Origin: Treponema sp.
GTDB lineage: Bacteria > Spirochaetota > Spirochaetia > Treponematales > Rectinemataceae
Assembly (NCBI GenBank): GCA_012516755.1
Contig: JAAYWE010000116.1
Coordinates: 1-13,406, forward strand
Reading direction: 5' to 3'
DNA length: 13,406 nt
Below the pieces are notes generated by a model that had not been told where the DNA came from, searched no databases, and saw only the letters and a program-made list of their open reading frames with translations. How positions within the stretch are numbered: the stretch's first letter is position 1; every line of letters begins with the position of its first letter. This document shows, piece by piece, positions 1-7,307 of this stretch. The position numbers and the translations under genes are program-made.

Positions 1-1331
1 AGGATTCTCGAACCGCTTCTCTCCTGTGCTTCTTTGAGCGCGGCAAAAGCCTCTCTATATAGGCGATCAGGGGAGATCGTGCGATTGTATCGGGCGCTTA
101 ATCCAAAATAAAATGGTGGTTCTTCCGATAGATCTTTATAGAGACTTGCGGTAGTTGTGAGCACGTCGTCGAGATCCACCGCAACCTTGAGCGCAGAACC
201 CGCATCCATGCCAGGCAGAACCACCGCATAACAGCCTTTCCCAAGCTCGAAGACAAGCGAATCCGATGCAAAATAGTCGCGAATTGTAACTCCCAAGGCT
301 AAAGCACTTGGATCCAGCTCACCAGAAAGCAGACAGTGAACAAGGAGCAGAGACGTCTCTTTCTCGCGTCGAAGCTCTATATCAAGGCTGCGTTCCAATT
401 CAGCGAGTGAAAGTGTGGATGGAAAAATCTCAGGTTGCGGTGCTTCTTCTGCTTCCTCTTCGATCTGTTGCGCAGGAGCGACAAATTCTCCAGGCAGGAA
501 ATCATCAGATGATGAGATAGACATCGGAATCGTTTCGGGTTCAGGTTGAGGAGCTTGTGGAAATACCGGAATTTCCACTTTCTTATTAGTGACTTCCTCT
601 GCTTCTTCTTCTATGTTTTCTTCTATGTTTTCAATATTTTCCAGAGACGCATGGTTTTCTATGCTTTCCTCTGCTATAGAAGAGGCTTCATCAGAAATAG
701 TAAGAAGAGCTTCTTCAGAATAGGAAACACTCTCTAATGGCTCCTCGTGATACTGAGGCTTTTCGGGAGTTTCGGGCATTCTTTCTGTGCCGATTATCTC
801 TGAAGCCTCTATAGGTCTCTCCTTTAACGCAAATTGCAATACCACAAGAAGCACAATCCATGCAGCAAGTATGATAGCTGGAACAAGGAGAATATTCGAA
901 ATATCTCTTTGAGATAAGATTGAATAGAGTGCCATCAGTTTCATGCCGTCGGGAAGTGGTGTCATGTAGATTATTGTCGACATACCTGGAGCACGAAATA
1001 CGCTACCAGGATTTGTGGCTGGCGAAGCGAAGTAGGGGGACTCATCGGGCATTTTCCAAAGAACAAGCCCGTTTCGGTCAAGAACTTGAACGGCCAGGAG
1101 GTGTGTGCTTGCGTTATATAGTGATTTGAGCCTATCTCTTACGAATTGATCGCCAAGATCTTCTTCACTTGTTATGAGAGATGCTGCATTTCGCAGGATG
1201 GAATATTCAGCTGATGCGCTCTGTTCTCCCAGAAGGCGCATCTCACCGATCTTCCACGCGACATATCCTACAATGAGAGCTAAAAGCACAAAAGTCCCAA
1301 TGAACAAGATTATACGCAATGTTCGTTTCAT
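1..1331 (-). CDS. Membrane protein with degenerate GGDEF-like domain (3' end off the window)
   Basis: The minus strand reads open from an ATG at 1331 to the left edge, giving 443 codons with no stop. Residues about 5-25 and 147-168 are hydrophobic membrane segments. They flank a periplasmic region of about 120 residues, the usual plan of a bacterial sensor. Residues about 171-303 form a Glu/Pro-rich acidic linker with short ENIE/EEEAEE repeats. From about 308 the sequence resembles a GGDEF domain (L-AELERSL start, then LVFELG...YAVVLPG, then a GLSARY...LYREA..AL segment). However, the catalytic GGDEF position reads GKGCY (364-368), so cyclase activity is unlikely. It could be a c-di-GMP-independent signalling or scaffold protein. 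The start is preceded by GGGATGGAAAA, a weak ribosome site. It is divergent from the Memo gene. The fold call is moderate and the function unknown. Confidence 0.72.
   Translation of the reverse strand, partial: MKRTLRIILFIGTFVLLALIVGYVAWKIGEMRLLGEQSASAEYSILRNAASLITSEEDLGDQFVRDRLKSLYNASTHLLAVQVLDRNGLVLWKMPDESPYFASPATNPGSVFRAPGMSTIIYMTPLPDGMKLMALYSILSQRDISNILLVPAIILAAWIVLLVVLQFALKERPIEASEIIGTERMPETPEKPQYHEEPLESVSYSEEALLTISDEASSIAEESIENHASLENIENIEENIEEEAEEVTNKKVEIPVFPQAPQPEPETIPMSISSSDDFLPGEFVAPAQQIEEEAEEAPQPEIFPSTLSLAELERSLDIELRREKETSLLLVHCLLSGELDPSALALGVTIRDYFASDSLVFELGKGCYAVVLPGMDAGSALKVAVDLDDVLTTTASLYKDLSEEPPFYFGLSARYNRTISPDRLYREAFAALKEAQERSGSRI
609..632. repeat. Two tandem 12-bp units inside the acidic linker
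   Basis: The 12-bp unit TTCTATGTTTTC occurs twice head to tail (plus strand). On the coding minus strand each copy encodes Glu-Asn-Ile-Glu, and a diverged ENIE-like copy lies next to it. The repeat stays in frame, so it changes only linker length. Slippage is a plausible origin. Confidence 0.7.
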
Positions 1332-1407
1332 TTTTCCATCCCTGCAGTATATAATATCATTATCGGCAAAAACCTGCCCAGTCGGAGAGTATTGTTTATT
1401 GATTCAA

Positions 1408-1422
1408 ATGCATAAAATGCAT
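1408..1422. promoter_or_regulatory. Operator-like palindrome ATGCAT-AAA-ATGCAT upstream of the Memo gene
   Basis: Two copies of the self-complementary hexamer ATGCAT are separated by AAA, 28 bp before the Memo start. A TAAAAT at 1413-1418, one base from the -10 consensus, lies inside the palindrome. No good -35 is visible at 16-18 bp, so the promoter call is weak. A protein bound here could block transcription of the Memo gene. The element is seen directly; its role is inferred. Confidence 0.3.
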
Positions 1423-1449
1423 GGGATTGCCGCTAGGAGGATAGAAGCC

Positions 1450-2301
1450 ATGACTACAAATCGCAGGATTAGAAAAAGATACTTGCCTTCGGGTTGGTAT
1501 CCTGAAGATTCAGCGGAAATCAGTTCTCTTGTTGCTGACTGGACCAAATCTCAGAATAATCTATCGGCCTATGCCGTCGTTGCGCCACATGCTGGATGGT
1601 ATTTTTCTGCGGATTTGGCTGCCAGGGCAGTCTGGGCCTTGAGAGATTGCGATACAGTGGCAATTCTCGGAGGTCATTTAGGTAACGGAGAGCCCATCCT
1701 ATATGGAGATGAAGATGGTTTTGACTGTACTGTTAGAGATGCGGAGAACGATATTGAAGTTCTTAATTCCCTAAAGGTAGAATTGAAGAACGTTGGGATC
1801 CAAGAAATGGCTCCAGATCGAGACATAGATAACTCCGTCGAAATATTGTTGCCACTTGCCGGGTTTCGATTCCCAAATGCTCGAATTCTATGGCTTCGCG
1901 TTCCGCCGGATTACAAGGCCAGAGAACTCGGATCTGCGCTCTTCAGGGCAGCATCTTCCTGCAAAAAGCAACTCGTTGCCATTGCTTCCACCGACCTAAC
2001 CCACTATGGCCCTAATTATGGTTTTATGCCGAGAGGTCTAGGAGAGCCAGCTGTTCAATGGGTTCGAAATGAAAACGATAAGGGTTTCATAAGCGCAGCG
2101 CTTGCAATGGATGCGGACAAGGTATTGAAACATGCCAGGAATAATTTTTCTGCTTGCTCCTCAGGAGCTGTTGCTGCAGCCATCTCTTTCGCTCTCAATG
2201 CAGGAGCCAGGCATAGCCTGCTAATTGGGCATAAGCTCAGTATCGACATCCATCCTGATCGATCATTTGTTGGATATGCCGCTATCGCTTTTGTGCCGTA
2301 G
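1450..2301 (+). CDS. Memo-family protein (AmmeMemoRadiSam system protein B)
   Basis: This 283-residue protein has the Memo/class III extradiol dioxygenase-like fold signature. It shows APHAGW with His47, GGH with His76, STDLTH with His185 and a late Cys236 (ACSSGAVAA). These match the His/His/His/Cys metal-site set known in human MEMO1. The usual HSxE motif reads NSVE (128-131), an unusual substitution. The start at 1450 is chosen because AGGAGG at 1435-1440 lies 9 nt upstream. The frame is open further up to 1174, but that extension runs back into the divergent neighbour and lacks a ribosome site. In many genomes this protein is encoded with an AMMECR1 protein and a radical SAM enzyme; neither is in view. 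Its biochemical role in bacteria is unsettled. The last 20 bp overlap murD tail to tail. Confidence 0.88.
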   Translation: MTTNRRIRKRYLPSGWYPEDSAEISSLVADWTKSQNNLSAYAVVAPHAGWYFSADLAARAVWALRDCDTVAILGGHLGNGEPILYGDEDGFDCTVRDAENDIEVLNSLKVELKNVGIQEMAPDRDIDNSVEILLPLAGFRFPNARILWLRVPPDYKARELGSALFRAASSCKKQLVAIASTDLTHYGPNYGFMPRGLGEPAVQWVRNENDKGFISAALAMDADKVLKHARNNFSACSSGAVAAAISFALNAGARHSLLIGHKLSIDIHPDRSFVGYAAIAFVP

Positions 2302-3763
2302 AGCCCTGTTCTGCATATTGGCGAAAAAGCATTAGGGCTTCTCTTTTGAAAGCATCGCCTCTTGCGAACTCATGCAGAAACATACCAAAGCTCGCACAGC
2401 CCGGGGAAAGAATTACAATATCGCCAGGATCCGCCTGCTTGTCTGCAGCTTGAACTGCTTCATGCATCGAAAAAAAGGGTCCCTTGTATGCAACCTTATT
2501 CACATCGAGGATTGGAATAAGACGATCTGTTCCACTCCCCGCTAGAAGAATTACTGCTTTTAGGTTCTTTGCTTTTTGGGCAAAAGCCGAAAAATCGCTC
2601 ATTTTATCGCTTCCGCCGGCTATTAGAACAATGGGGCTCGAAAAGCTATCAATGGCTGCAATTGTCGCATCAGGAATAGTTGCCGTGCTGTCGTTATACC
2701 ATTTTATGCCTCGAATGGAGCCTACGAATTCAAGCCTATGTGGCACTCCAGGAAAGCTTGCGAGTGCGGACATGATACCTTCCGGAGAAAGACCAAAGGC
2801 CCGTGCTGCAACAGCAGCTGCCAGAATATTCTTTTTTTGATGGCGACCAGGTACTAAAACCTGGCTTGGCACCAGCAGCTCTTCTTGCCCATCGAGGCTG
2901 AATCTGCCATAGCCTTCGAGAAGATCTAAAGACCAGTAAGAAGGACCAGAATCATCGGAATAATTTGATTTGGTCTTGCTTTTCGTGAGCCAACCACCCA
3001 AAGCGTTTTTTCCTACTGAATCCTCGAGAGGTCTTTCACTGTACCAGAGGACTTGCGCCAGAGTTTCTTCTGCAAAAGCATGTCCCCATTTTTGATCTGC
3101 ATTACATACTGTCCAGCAATTCTCATCCTGTGATTCATAGATTACACGTTTGTCGGAGACATAAGCGTCCATGGAATCATAATAGTTAAGATGATCGGGC
3201 AGAATATCGCTCAGCACGGCTACAGATGGTTTTAATAAACCTGTGCCTCGCAAGTCTCCAAGTTGCCAGCTTGAAAGCTCAAGAACTACAGGGACTTGTG
3301 CGTCTGTCTTGTCTAGGAAATCGAGAGGCGAGACAGTGATGTTTCCTCCCAGTAGGGCCTTTTTATTGTTCTGGAAGAGAACATGCCAAATGGCGGATGC
3401 TATGGTCGATTTTCCTTTTGATCCCGTGACCGCGACGAGAGGCGATTTAGAATAGCGCAGAAATATAGAAATATCGGTTTCTATTCTCTTTGCATATGCG
3501 AGATAGGGCGAATCACGGCGAACAGCTGGGTTTTTTATTACCAAGTCTGCATGGGCAAAATCTTCTATTTCATGACGACCTAGAACATATCGGATCGGAA
3601 GGCCCTGAAGTTCATGTATAGCTGGGGAAAGAGTTTTTTCATCGCGAAGATCTGTGACAGTGACTTCAGCTCCAGCTTTTGCAAAGAATCGGGCGCTCGC
3701 GATTCCGCCACCATGAAGGCCAAGTCCCATTATGGTGATATATTTGCCGCGAAATTCATCCAT
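2282..3763 (-). CDS. murD: UDP-N-acetylmuramoyl-L-alanine--glutamate ligase
   Basis: This cytoplasmic Mur ligase adds glutamate to UDP-MurNAc-L-Ala, the second amino-acid step of peptidoglycan precursor synthesis, using ATP. The 493 residues follow the family order. There is an N-terminal Rossmann-like domain (MGLGLHGGG, 12-20), then the ATP P-loop GSKGKST (114-120) and ELSSWQL (162-168). SDILPDHLNYY (185-195) and DKRVIYE follow, with Lys205 at the carbamoylated-lysine position. The tail carries GRHQKKN (307-313), NDSTATIPDAT (358-368) and SPGCASFGMF (453-462). The NDST-T-P and SPG-ASFG forms differ from E. coli NDSKATN and SPACAS and recall the MurD2-like side of the family. Stereochemistry of the added Glu is therefore not certain. 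The start ATG follows AGAGGA at 12 nt. A single gene rather than part of a visible mur cluster. Confidence 0.92.
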   Translation of the reverse strand: MDEFRGKYITIMGLGLHGGGIASARFFAKAGAEVTVTDLRDEKTLSPAIHELQGLPIRYVLGRHEIEDFAHADLVIKNPAVRRDSPYLAYAKRIETDISIFLRYSKSPLVAVTGSKGKSTIASAIWHVLFQNNKKALLGGNITVSPLDFLDKTDAQVPVVLELSSWQLGDLRGTGLLKPSVAVLSDILPDHLNYYDSMDAYVSDKRVIYESQDENCWTVCNADQKWGHAFAEETLAQVLWYSERPLEDSVGKNALGGWLTKSKTKSNYSDDSGPSYWSLDLLEGYGRFSLDGQEELLVPSQVLVPGRHQKKNILAAAVAARAFGLSPEGIMSALASFPGVPHRLEFVGSIRGIKWYNDSTATIPDATIAAIDSFSSPIVLIAGGSDKMSDFSAFAQKAKNLKAVILLAGSGTDRLIPILDVNKVAYKGPFFSMHEAVQAADKQADPGDIVILSPGCASFGMFLHEFARGDAFKREALMLFRQYAEQGSTAQKR

Positions 3764-3827
3764 TTGGGCAATAATTCCTCTTTCGTTTTGATTTAATTTA
3801 TGGTGTTGCTGTCATTTGACTTTTTTT

Positions 3828-3836
3828 AATATAGCA
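3828..3836 (-). promoter_or_regulatory. Extended -10 promoter element for murD
   Basis: On the minus strand the sequence reads TGC-TATATT, an extended -10 with five of six consensus bases. Transcription would start near 3821, about 58 nt before the murD ATG. No clear -35 hexamer is present, which is typical of extended -10 promoters. The 27-bp palindrome begins two bases upstream and covers the -35 zone. Confidence 0.45.
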
Positions 3837-3837
3837 T

Positions 3838-3864
3838 AAGCAGAATATCATCGATAGTCTGCTT
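3838..3864. promoter_or_regulatory. 27-bp compound palindrome in the murD/dehydrogenase divergent region
   Basis: Outer arms AAGCAGA (3838-3844) and TCTGCTT (3858-3864) are perfect complements. One mismatched pair inside them, TATC (3846-3849) and GATA (3853-3856) pair again around the centre ATC. A further AGCAG half-site at 3871-3875 continues the pattern toward the dehydrogenase promoter. The element covers the -35 zone of murD and lies about 20 bp upstream of a TTGACA for the dehydrogenase. This fits a binding site for a dimeric regulator. As RNA it would be only a hairpin without a T tract, so a terminator is unlikely. Confidence 0.5.
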
Positions 3865-3883
3865 TCTAGTAGCAGTATGTTTA

Positions 3884-3912
3884 TTGACAGCTTTGGAATT
3901 CAATCATAGGCT
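3884..3912 (+). promoter_or_regulatory. Putative promoter of the dehydrogenase operon
   Basis: A perfect -35 TTGACA (3884-3889) is followed after 17 bp by TAGGCT (3907-3912), only three of six bases of the -10 consensus. The start site would fall around 3919, leaving almost no leader before the ATG at 3923, and no Shine-Dalgarno is visible. A weak -10 would suit activator-dependent transcription. This is inference. Confidence 0.35.
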
Positions 3913-3922
3913 TGAATGAAAT

Positions 3923-6079
3923 ATGAACCGAATAGAACACCATCCAATACTCACTGCAAAAAAGAATCTGACTCTGGTGAAATTCTCTTTCGATGGAGAG
4001 GAAATAACTGGTTATGAGGGAGAACCAGTATCTTCTGCTTTAATATCAGCGGATAGGCATGTATTTTCCTATCACTTTCGGGATGACTTTCCTCAGGGAC
4101 TATTCTGCGCAAATGGTCAATGCTCACAATGCACGATGTTGATCGACGGCATTCCAAAGAAGTCATGCGTAACTCCTTTGGCCCAAGGAATGGATGTACG
4201 CACAATTCATGGACTGCCGAGGTTGCCTTCTCAGGATAGGCCGCTTGTTCAAGCGGAACGCAGATCTATTCGCACTGATATTCTTATCATAGGCGCTGGA
4301 CCTGCTGGGCTTGCTGCAGCTGCTGAGCTAGGTAATATGGGCTTTCAGGTTCTAGTGGCCGATGACAAGCAGCAAGCCGGAGGCAAACTAGTTTTGCAGA
4401 CTCATAAATTCTTTGGATCAGAAGCCGATTGCTATGCAGGAACACGCGGCATCGATATTGCTGAGATCCTGAAAGAGGAAGCACTGAAATACCCTTCGGT
4501 AGTCATACTGACGAATGCGCCAGTGGTGGGTATCTACAAAGATCGAAAAGCTGGGATTTATCTCAATTACGAATCCTATCTGCTTGTCGAATTCAGTGCT
4601 CTCGTCGTTGCTGCCGGAGCAAGAGAGAAAGCACTGGTTTTTCCCGGCTGGGATCTTCCTGGAGTAATAGCGGCAGGAGCTTTCCAGACGCTTGTAAATC
4701 GTGATCTTGTCAAAGCATATAGCAAGATCCTCATTGTAGGTTCAGGTAATGTTGGCTTAATCGCTGCCTATCATGCCCTCCAAGCGGACATCGAAGTCAC
4801 TGGTATTTTTGAAGCAGCTGGTAGGGTCAATGGGTATCAGGTGCATGCAGACAAGATAAGACGTTTGGGAGTGCCAATTCATCTGAATACCACGATAACA
4901 AGAGCAGAGGGCTGTCAAAAGGTCCAGAGAGCTTATGTATCCGCAGTCGATGAGAGATTTCAGCCTATCCCGGGAACAGCAAGAGGCTATGAAGTAGATG
5001 CTGTTCTCATTGCGGTGGGCCTTGCGCCCTGCAATGAATTTCTGGAACAAGCAAGACGCTATGGCATTATGGCTGTGGCTGCGGGAGATGCTTCAGAGAT
5101 TGCAGAAGCTTCGAGTGCGATCTATGGTGGCAAAACTGCAGCAGCAAATCTTGCGCTCATGCTTGGACTAACAAAAAAAGGGGCAATAGATCCAGGGTGG
5201 GAAATAACCAGAAAAGTGCTCGCTTCACGGCCTGGAGACAGTTATGAAAGATCTCCAATAGTTCCTGGTAAAGAATGGCGGCCAGTATTCTTTTGTTCAG
5301 AGGAGATTCCATGCAATCCATGTGCAACGGTTTGCCCATTGGGAGCCATAGAGCTCAGGTCGATGCAAGGCAACATTATGGATCTTCCTTACTTTGCGGG
5401 AGATCACTGTACAGGATGTGGAGCCTGTGTGTCGATCTGCCCTGGTCTTGCCATTACTCTGGTTCGAAGAGTTACGGACGACAAGGCACTGGTAGTTCTT
5501 CCATGGGAGTTTAATGTCGATTCTGGACTCGAGGAAGACATGGAACTCGTGGATCAGAAGGGTGAGATATTAGAAAGGGCGCGCATAATATCTAAGCGAA
5601 AAGTGCAGAAAAGAAACACCTGGCTTTTGACCTTCGAGGTAGATGTAGCGCATGCGGCAAGGATTGCAGGTGTTCGACGCCTCAAGACACAAAAGGCCGC
5701 TCGACTGCAAGAAAAGACAATAGAATTGGAGAATTCATCTAGCATAATGCCTGTCGATAAGAGTTTACAAGAAGATCTGGACACTGTTGTATGTCGCTGC
5801 GAACGAATTACCTTGCGGGAAATAGTCGATTTCATCAAGAGGCATGATGTCAAAGATGCAAATCAGCTTAAATCTCTCAGAGTAGGAATGGGCGCATGTG
5901 GAGGGAAAACTTGCTCGCAGTTAATCGCCAAGGCATTTAGCATTGCAGGAGTGAATCCAGCGGAGATCGAGCCTTTTACTCAGAGACCACTCTTTATGGA
6001 AGTGCCTATGGGTTCTCTTGTGAATGAAGGTTTGCATAAACTAGGTGGCAAAGACGCAGGTACCAGAGGCGCCCCATGA
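3923..6079 (+). CDS. Multi-cluster FAD oxidoreductase, alpha subunit of a sarcosine/proline/HCN-synthase-type dehydrogenase
   Basis: This 718-residue cytoplasmic electron-transfer subunit has four parts in order. First is an N-terminal [2Fe-2S] domain with Cys62, 67, 70 and 82. A two-dinucleotide flavoprotein core follows, with FAD site GAGPAG (124-129) and a second Rossmann site GSGNVG (273-278). Next is a two-cluster ferredoxin insert with Cys458/464/467/471 and Cys496/499/502/506. Last is a BFD-like [2Fe-2S] domain with Cys624, 626, 659 and 664. It resembles HcnA and HcnB fused together with an added 2[4Fe-4S] ferredoxin, and the N-terminal part of sarcosine oxidase alpha without its folate-binding tail. 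The first ferredoxin motif is spaced C-x5-C-x2-C-x3-CP. The stop overlaps the next start by 4 bp, so the two are coupled. The substrate (sarcosine, proline, hydroxyproline, glycine or another amino acid) cannot be read from sequence. Confidence 0.88.
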   Translation: MNRIEHHPILTAKKNLTLVKFSFDGEEITGYEGEPVSSALISADRHVFSYHFRDDFPQGLFCANGQCSQCTMLIDGIPKKSCVTPLAQGMDVRTIHGLPRLPSQDRPLVQAERRSIRTDILIIGAGPAGLAAAAELGNMGFQVLVADDKQQAGGKLVLQTHKFFGSEADCYAGTRGIDIAEILKEEALKYPSVVILTNAPVVGIYKDRKAGIYLNYESYLLVEFSALVVAAGAREKALVFPGWDLPGVIAAGAFQTLVNRDLVKAYSKILIVGSGNVGLIAAYHALQADIEVTGIFEAAGRVNGYQVHADKIRRLGVPIHLNTTITRAEGCQKVQRAYVSAVDERFQPIPGTARGYEVDAVLIAVGLAPCNEFLEQARRYGIMAVAAGDASEIAEASSAIYGGKTAAANLALMLGLTKKGAIDPGWEITRKVLASRPGDSYERSPIVPGKEWRPVFFCSEEIPCNPCATVCPLGAIELRSMQGNIMDLPYFAGDHCTGCGACVSICPGLAITLVRRVTDDKALVVLPWEFNVDSGLEEDMELVDQKGEILERARIISKRKVQKRNTWLLTFEVDVAHAARIAGVRRLKTQKAARLQEKTIELENSSSIMPVDKSLQEDLDTVVCRCERITLREIVDFIKRHDVKDANQLKSLRVGMGACGGKTCSQLIAKAFSIAGVNPAEIEPFTQRPLFMEVPMGSLVNEGLHKLGGKDAGTRGAP

Positions 6080-7248
6080 AAAATTATGATGTCGTAATAA
6101 TAGGAGCTGGATCCGTTGGATTGCCGCTATCCTGGCAGCTTGCAGAAAAAGGTCTCAAGGTTGCGTTGCTCGATGAGGAAGCTTCCTGGGGTAGAGGTCA
6201 GAATCGGGCTGCTATAGGCGGAATAAGAGCTACTCACTCGGATCCTGCAAAGATTCGTATTTGTCTTGAGTCGATAAGGCTCTTCTCTTCAATGCAAGAG
6301 AAGTATGGATTGGATGTGGAATGGAGGCAGGGAGGTTATCTTTATCTAGCTTTTGATGAGGCTACGGAGCAGCAGTTCTGCGCGCTTCTGGAAAAGCAGA
6401 AGGCCGCTGGTTTGGATATTGACTGGGTGGGCTCAGAGACAATATATCGACTTGCGCCCGGGCTTAGGACCGATGATCTGAGAGGAGGAACCTATAGCCC
6501 TCAAGACGGTTATGCCTCACCTCTTATGGCTGCAAGTGCTTTTCATTACCTTGCGCTGGCGGCTGGTGTATCTTTTTTCTTCAATACAAAGGTAAAAGCA
6601 ATTCATAGAGAAGGCGAGAGAATCTCTTCGCTCGAAGCTGGCAGCGAGATTTTTTCGGCAGACCTGTTTGTCAATGCGGCAGGCGCAAAGGCTGCTGATA
6701 TTGCAAAAATCGCAGGTTTCGATCTGCCTGTTTTCCCGGATTGCCACGAGGCAGGTGTGACAGAACCGGTCGAGCGTTTTATGGAACCAATGATTGTAGA
6801 TGTCCGCTCCGACGCCGAGTCCGGCAATTATTATTTCTATCAGGCTGCTACTGGGCAGATAGTGTTTTGTATTACTCCTCGTCCACAGATATGGGGTCGA
6901 GACAAGGATTCTACTTCTACTTTTCTTCCACTTGTTGTTCGCCGAATGCTTGAGCTGTATCCTAGGCTTCGCAATCTACGAGTACGAAGAACATGGCGCG
7001 GCATGTATCCCATGACTCCTGATGGTCTTCCGATTATAGGTTACCCCGATTTAGCCGTGAATTTCCTTCAGCTTGTCGGCATGTGTGGACAAGGCTTTAT
7101 GATGGGGCCTGGTCTGGGCAGTATAATTGCACGATCTATTGCCGCAAATGGTTGCCATGAAAGGCCTGAGGGTTTCACTGATTATGGCTTTTTGTTTGAA
7201 GAGCTTTCGATCAACCGCAGCTTCGATCACGCTGAGCTTCTGAGCTGA
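6076..7248 (+). CDS. FAD-dependent amino-acid dehydrogenase/oxidase, beta subunit (DAO family)
   Basis: This 390-residue DAO-fold flavoprotein would be the catalytic partner of the preceding subunit, oxidising a C-N bond and passing electrons to it. GAGSVG (10-15) is the N-terminal dinucleotide motif. GQNRAAIGGIRATHS (41-55) fits the flavin/substrate segment of this family. PDGLPIIG (315-322) and GQGFMMGPGLG (338-348) form the C-terminal FAD-binding part. Length matches sarcosine oxidase beta, HcnC and archaeal proline dehydrogenase beta. There is no signal peptide. The ATG overlaps the alpha stop as ATGA with AGAGGCG just upstream, so translation is coupled. Whether it uses oxygen or donates only to the alpha subunit is unknown; the many Fe-S sites in alpha argue for a dehydrogenase. 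Confidence 0.88.
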   Translation: MKNYDVVIIGAGSVGLPLSWQLAEKGLKVALLDEEASWGRGQNRAAIGGIRATHSDPAKIRICLESIRLFSSMQEKYGLDVEWRQGGYLYLAFDEATEQQFCALLEKQKAAGLDIDWVGSETIYRLAPGLRTDDLRGGTYSPQDGYASPLMAASAFHYLALAAGVSFFFNTKVKAIHREGERISSLEAGSEIFSADLFVNAAGAKAADIAKIAGFDLPVFPDCHEAGVTEPVERFMEPMIVDVRSDAESGNYYFYQAATGQIVFCITPRPQIWGRDKDSTSTFLPLVVRRMLELYPRLRNLRVRRTWRGMYPMTPDGLPIIGYPDLAVNFLQLVGMCGQGFMMGPGLGSIIARSIAANGCHERPEGFTDYGFLFEELSINRSFDHAELLS

Positions 7249-7278
7249 TTGACAAAGTCTCCATTAATGCGATATTAA
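7249..7278 (+). promoter_or_regulatory. Promoter with operator-like repeat upstream of the Rrf2 gene
   Basis: TTGACA (7249-7254) directly follows the stop of the beta subunit. TATTAA (7273-7278) lies 18 bp on, four of six -10 bases. The perfect inverted repeat TTAAT-N5-ATTAA (7264-7268, 7274-7278) covers that -10. Rrf2 proteins commonly repress their own genes, so an autoregulatory operator is a fair inference. The following pair may thus be expressed apart from the dehydrogenase. Confidence 0.5.
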
Positions 7279-7307
7279 ATATTCAGACTTATTTAGTAGG
7301 AATTTTA

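Noticed and set aside
1174..1449. Upstream extension of the Memo frame to an ATG at 1174
   Set aside because: It overlaps the divergent membrane-protein gene, lacks a ribosome site and adds sequence unlike the family. The ATG at 1450 has AGGAGG at 9 nt.
4757..5050. Antisense frames inside the dehydrogenase genes (also 5554-5853 and 6517-6827)
   Set aside because: Low-complexity shadows of the coding strand with no family resemblance and no ribosome site.
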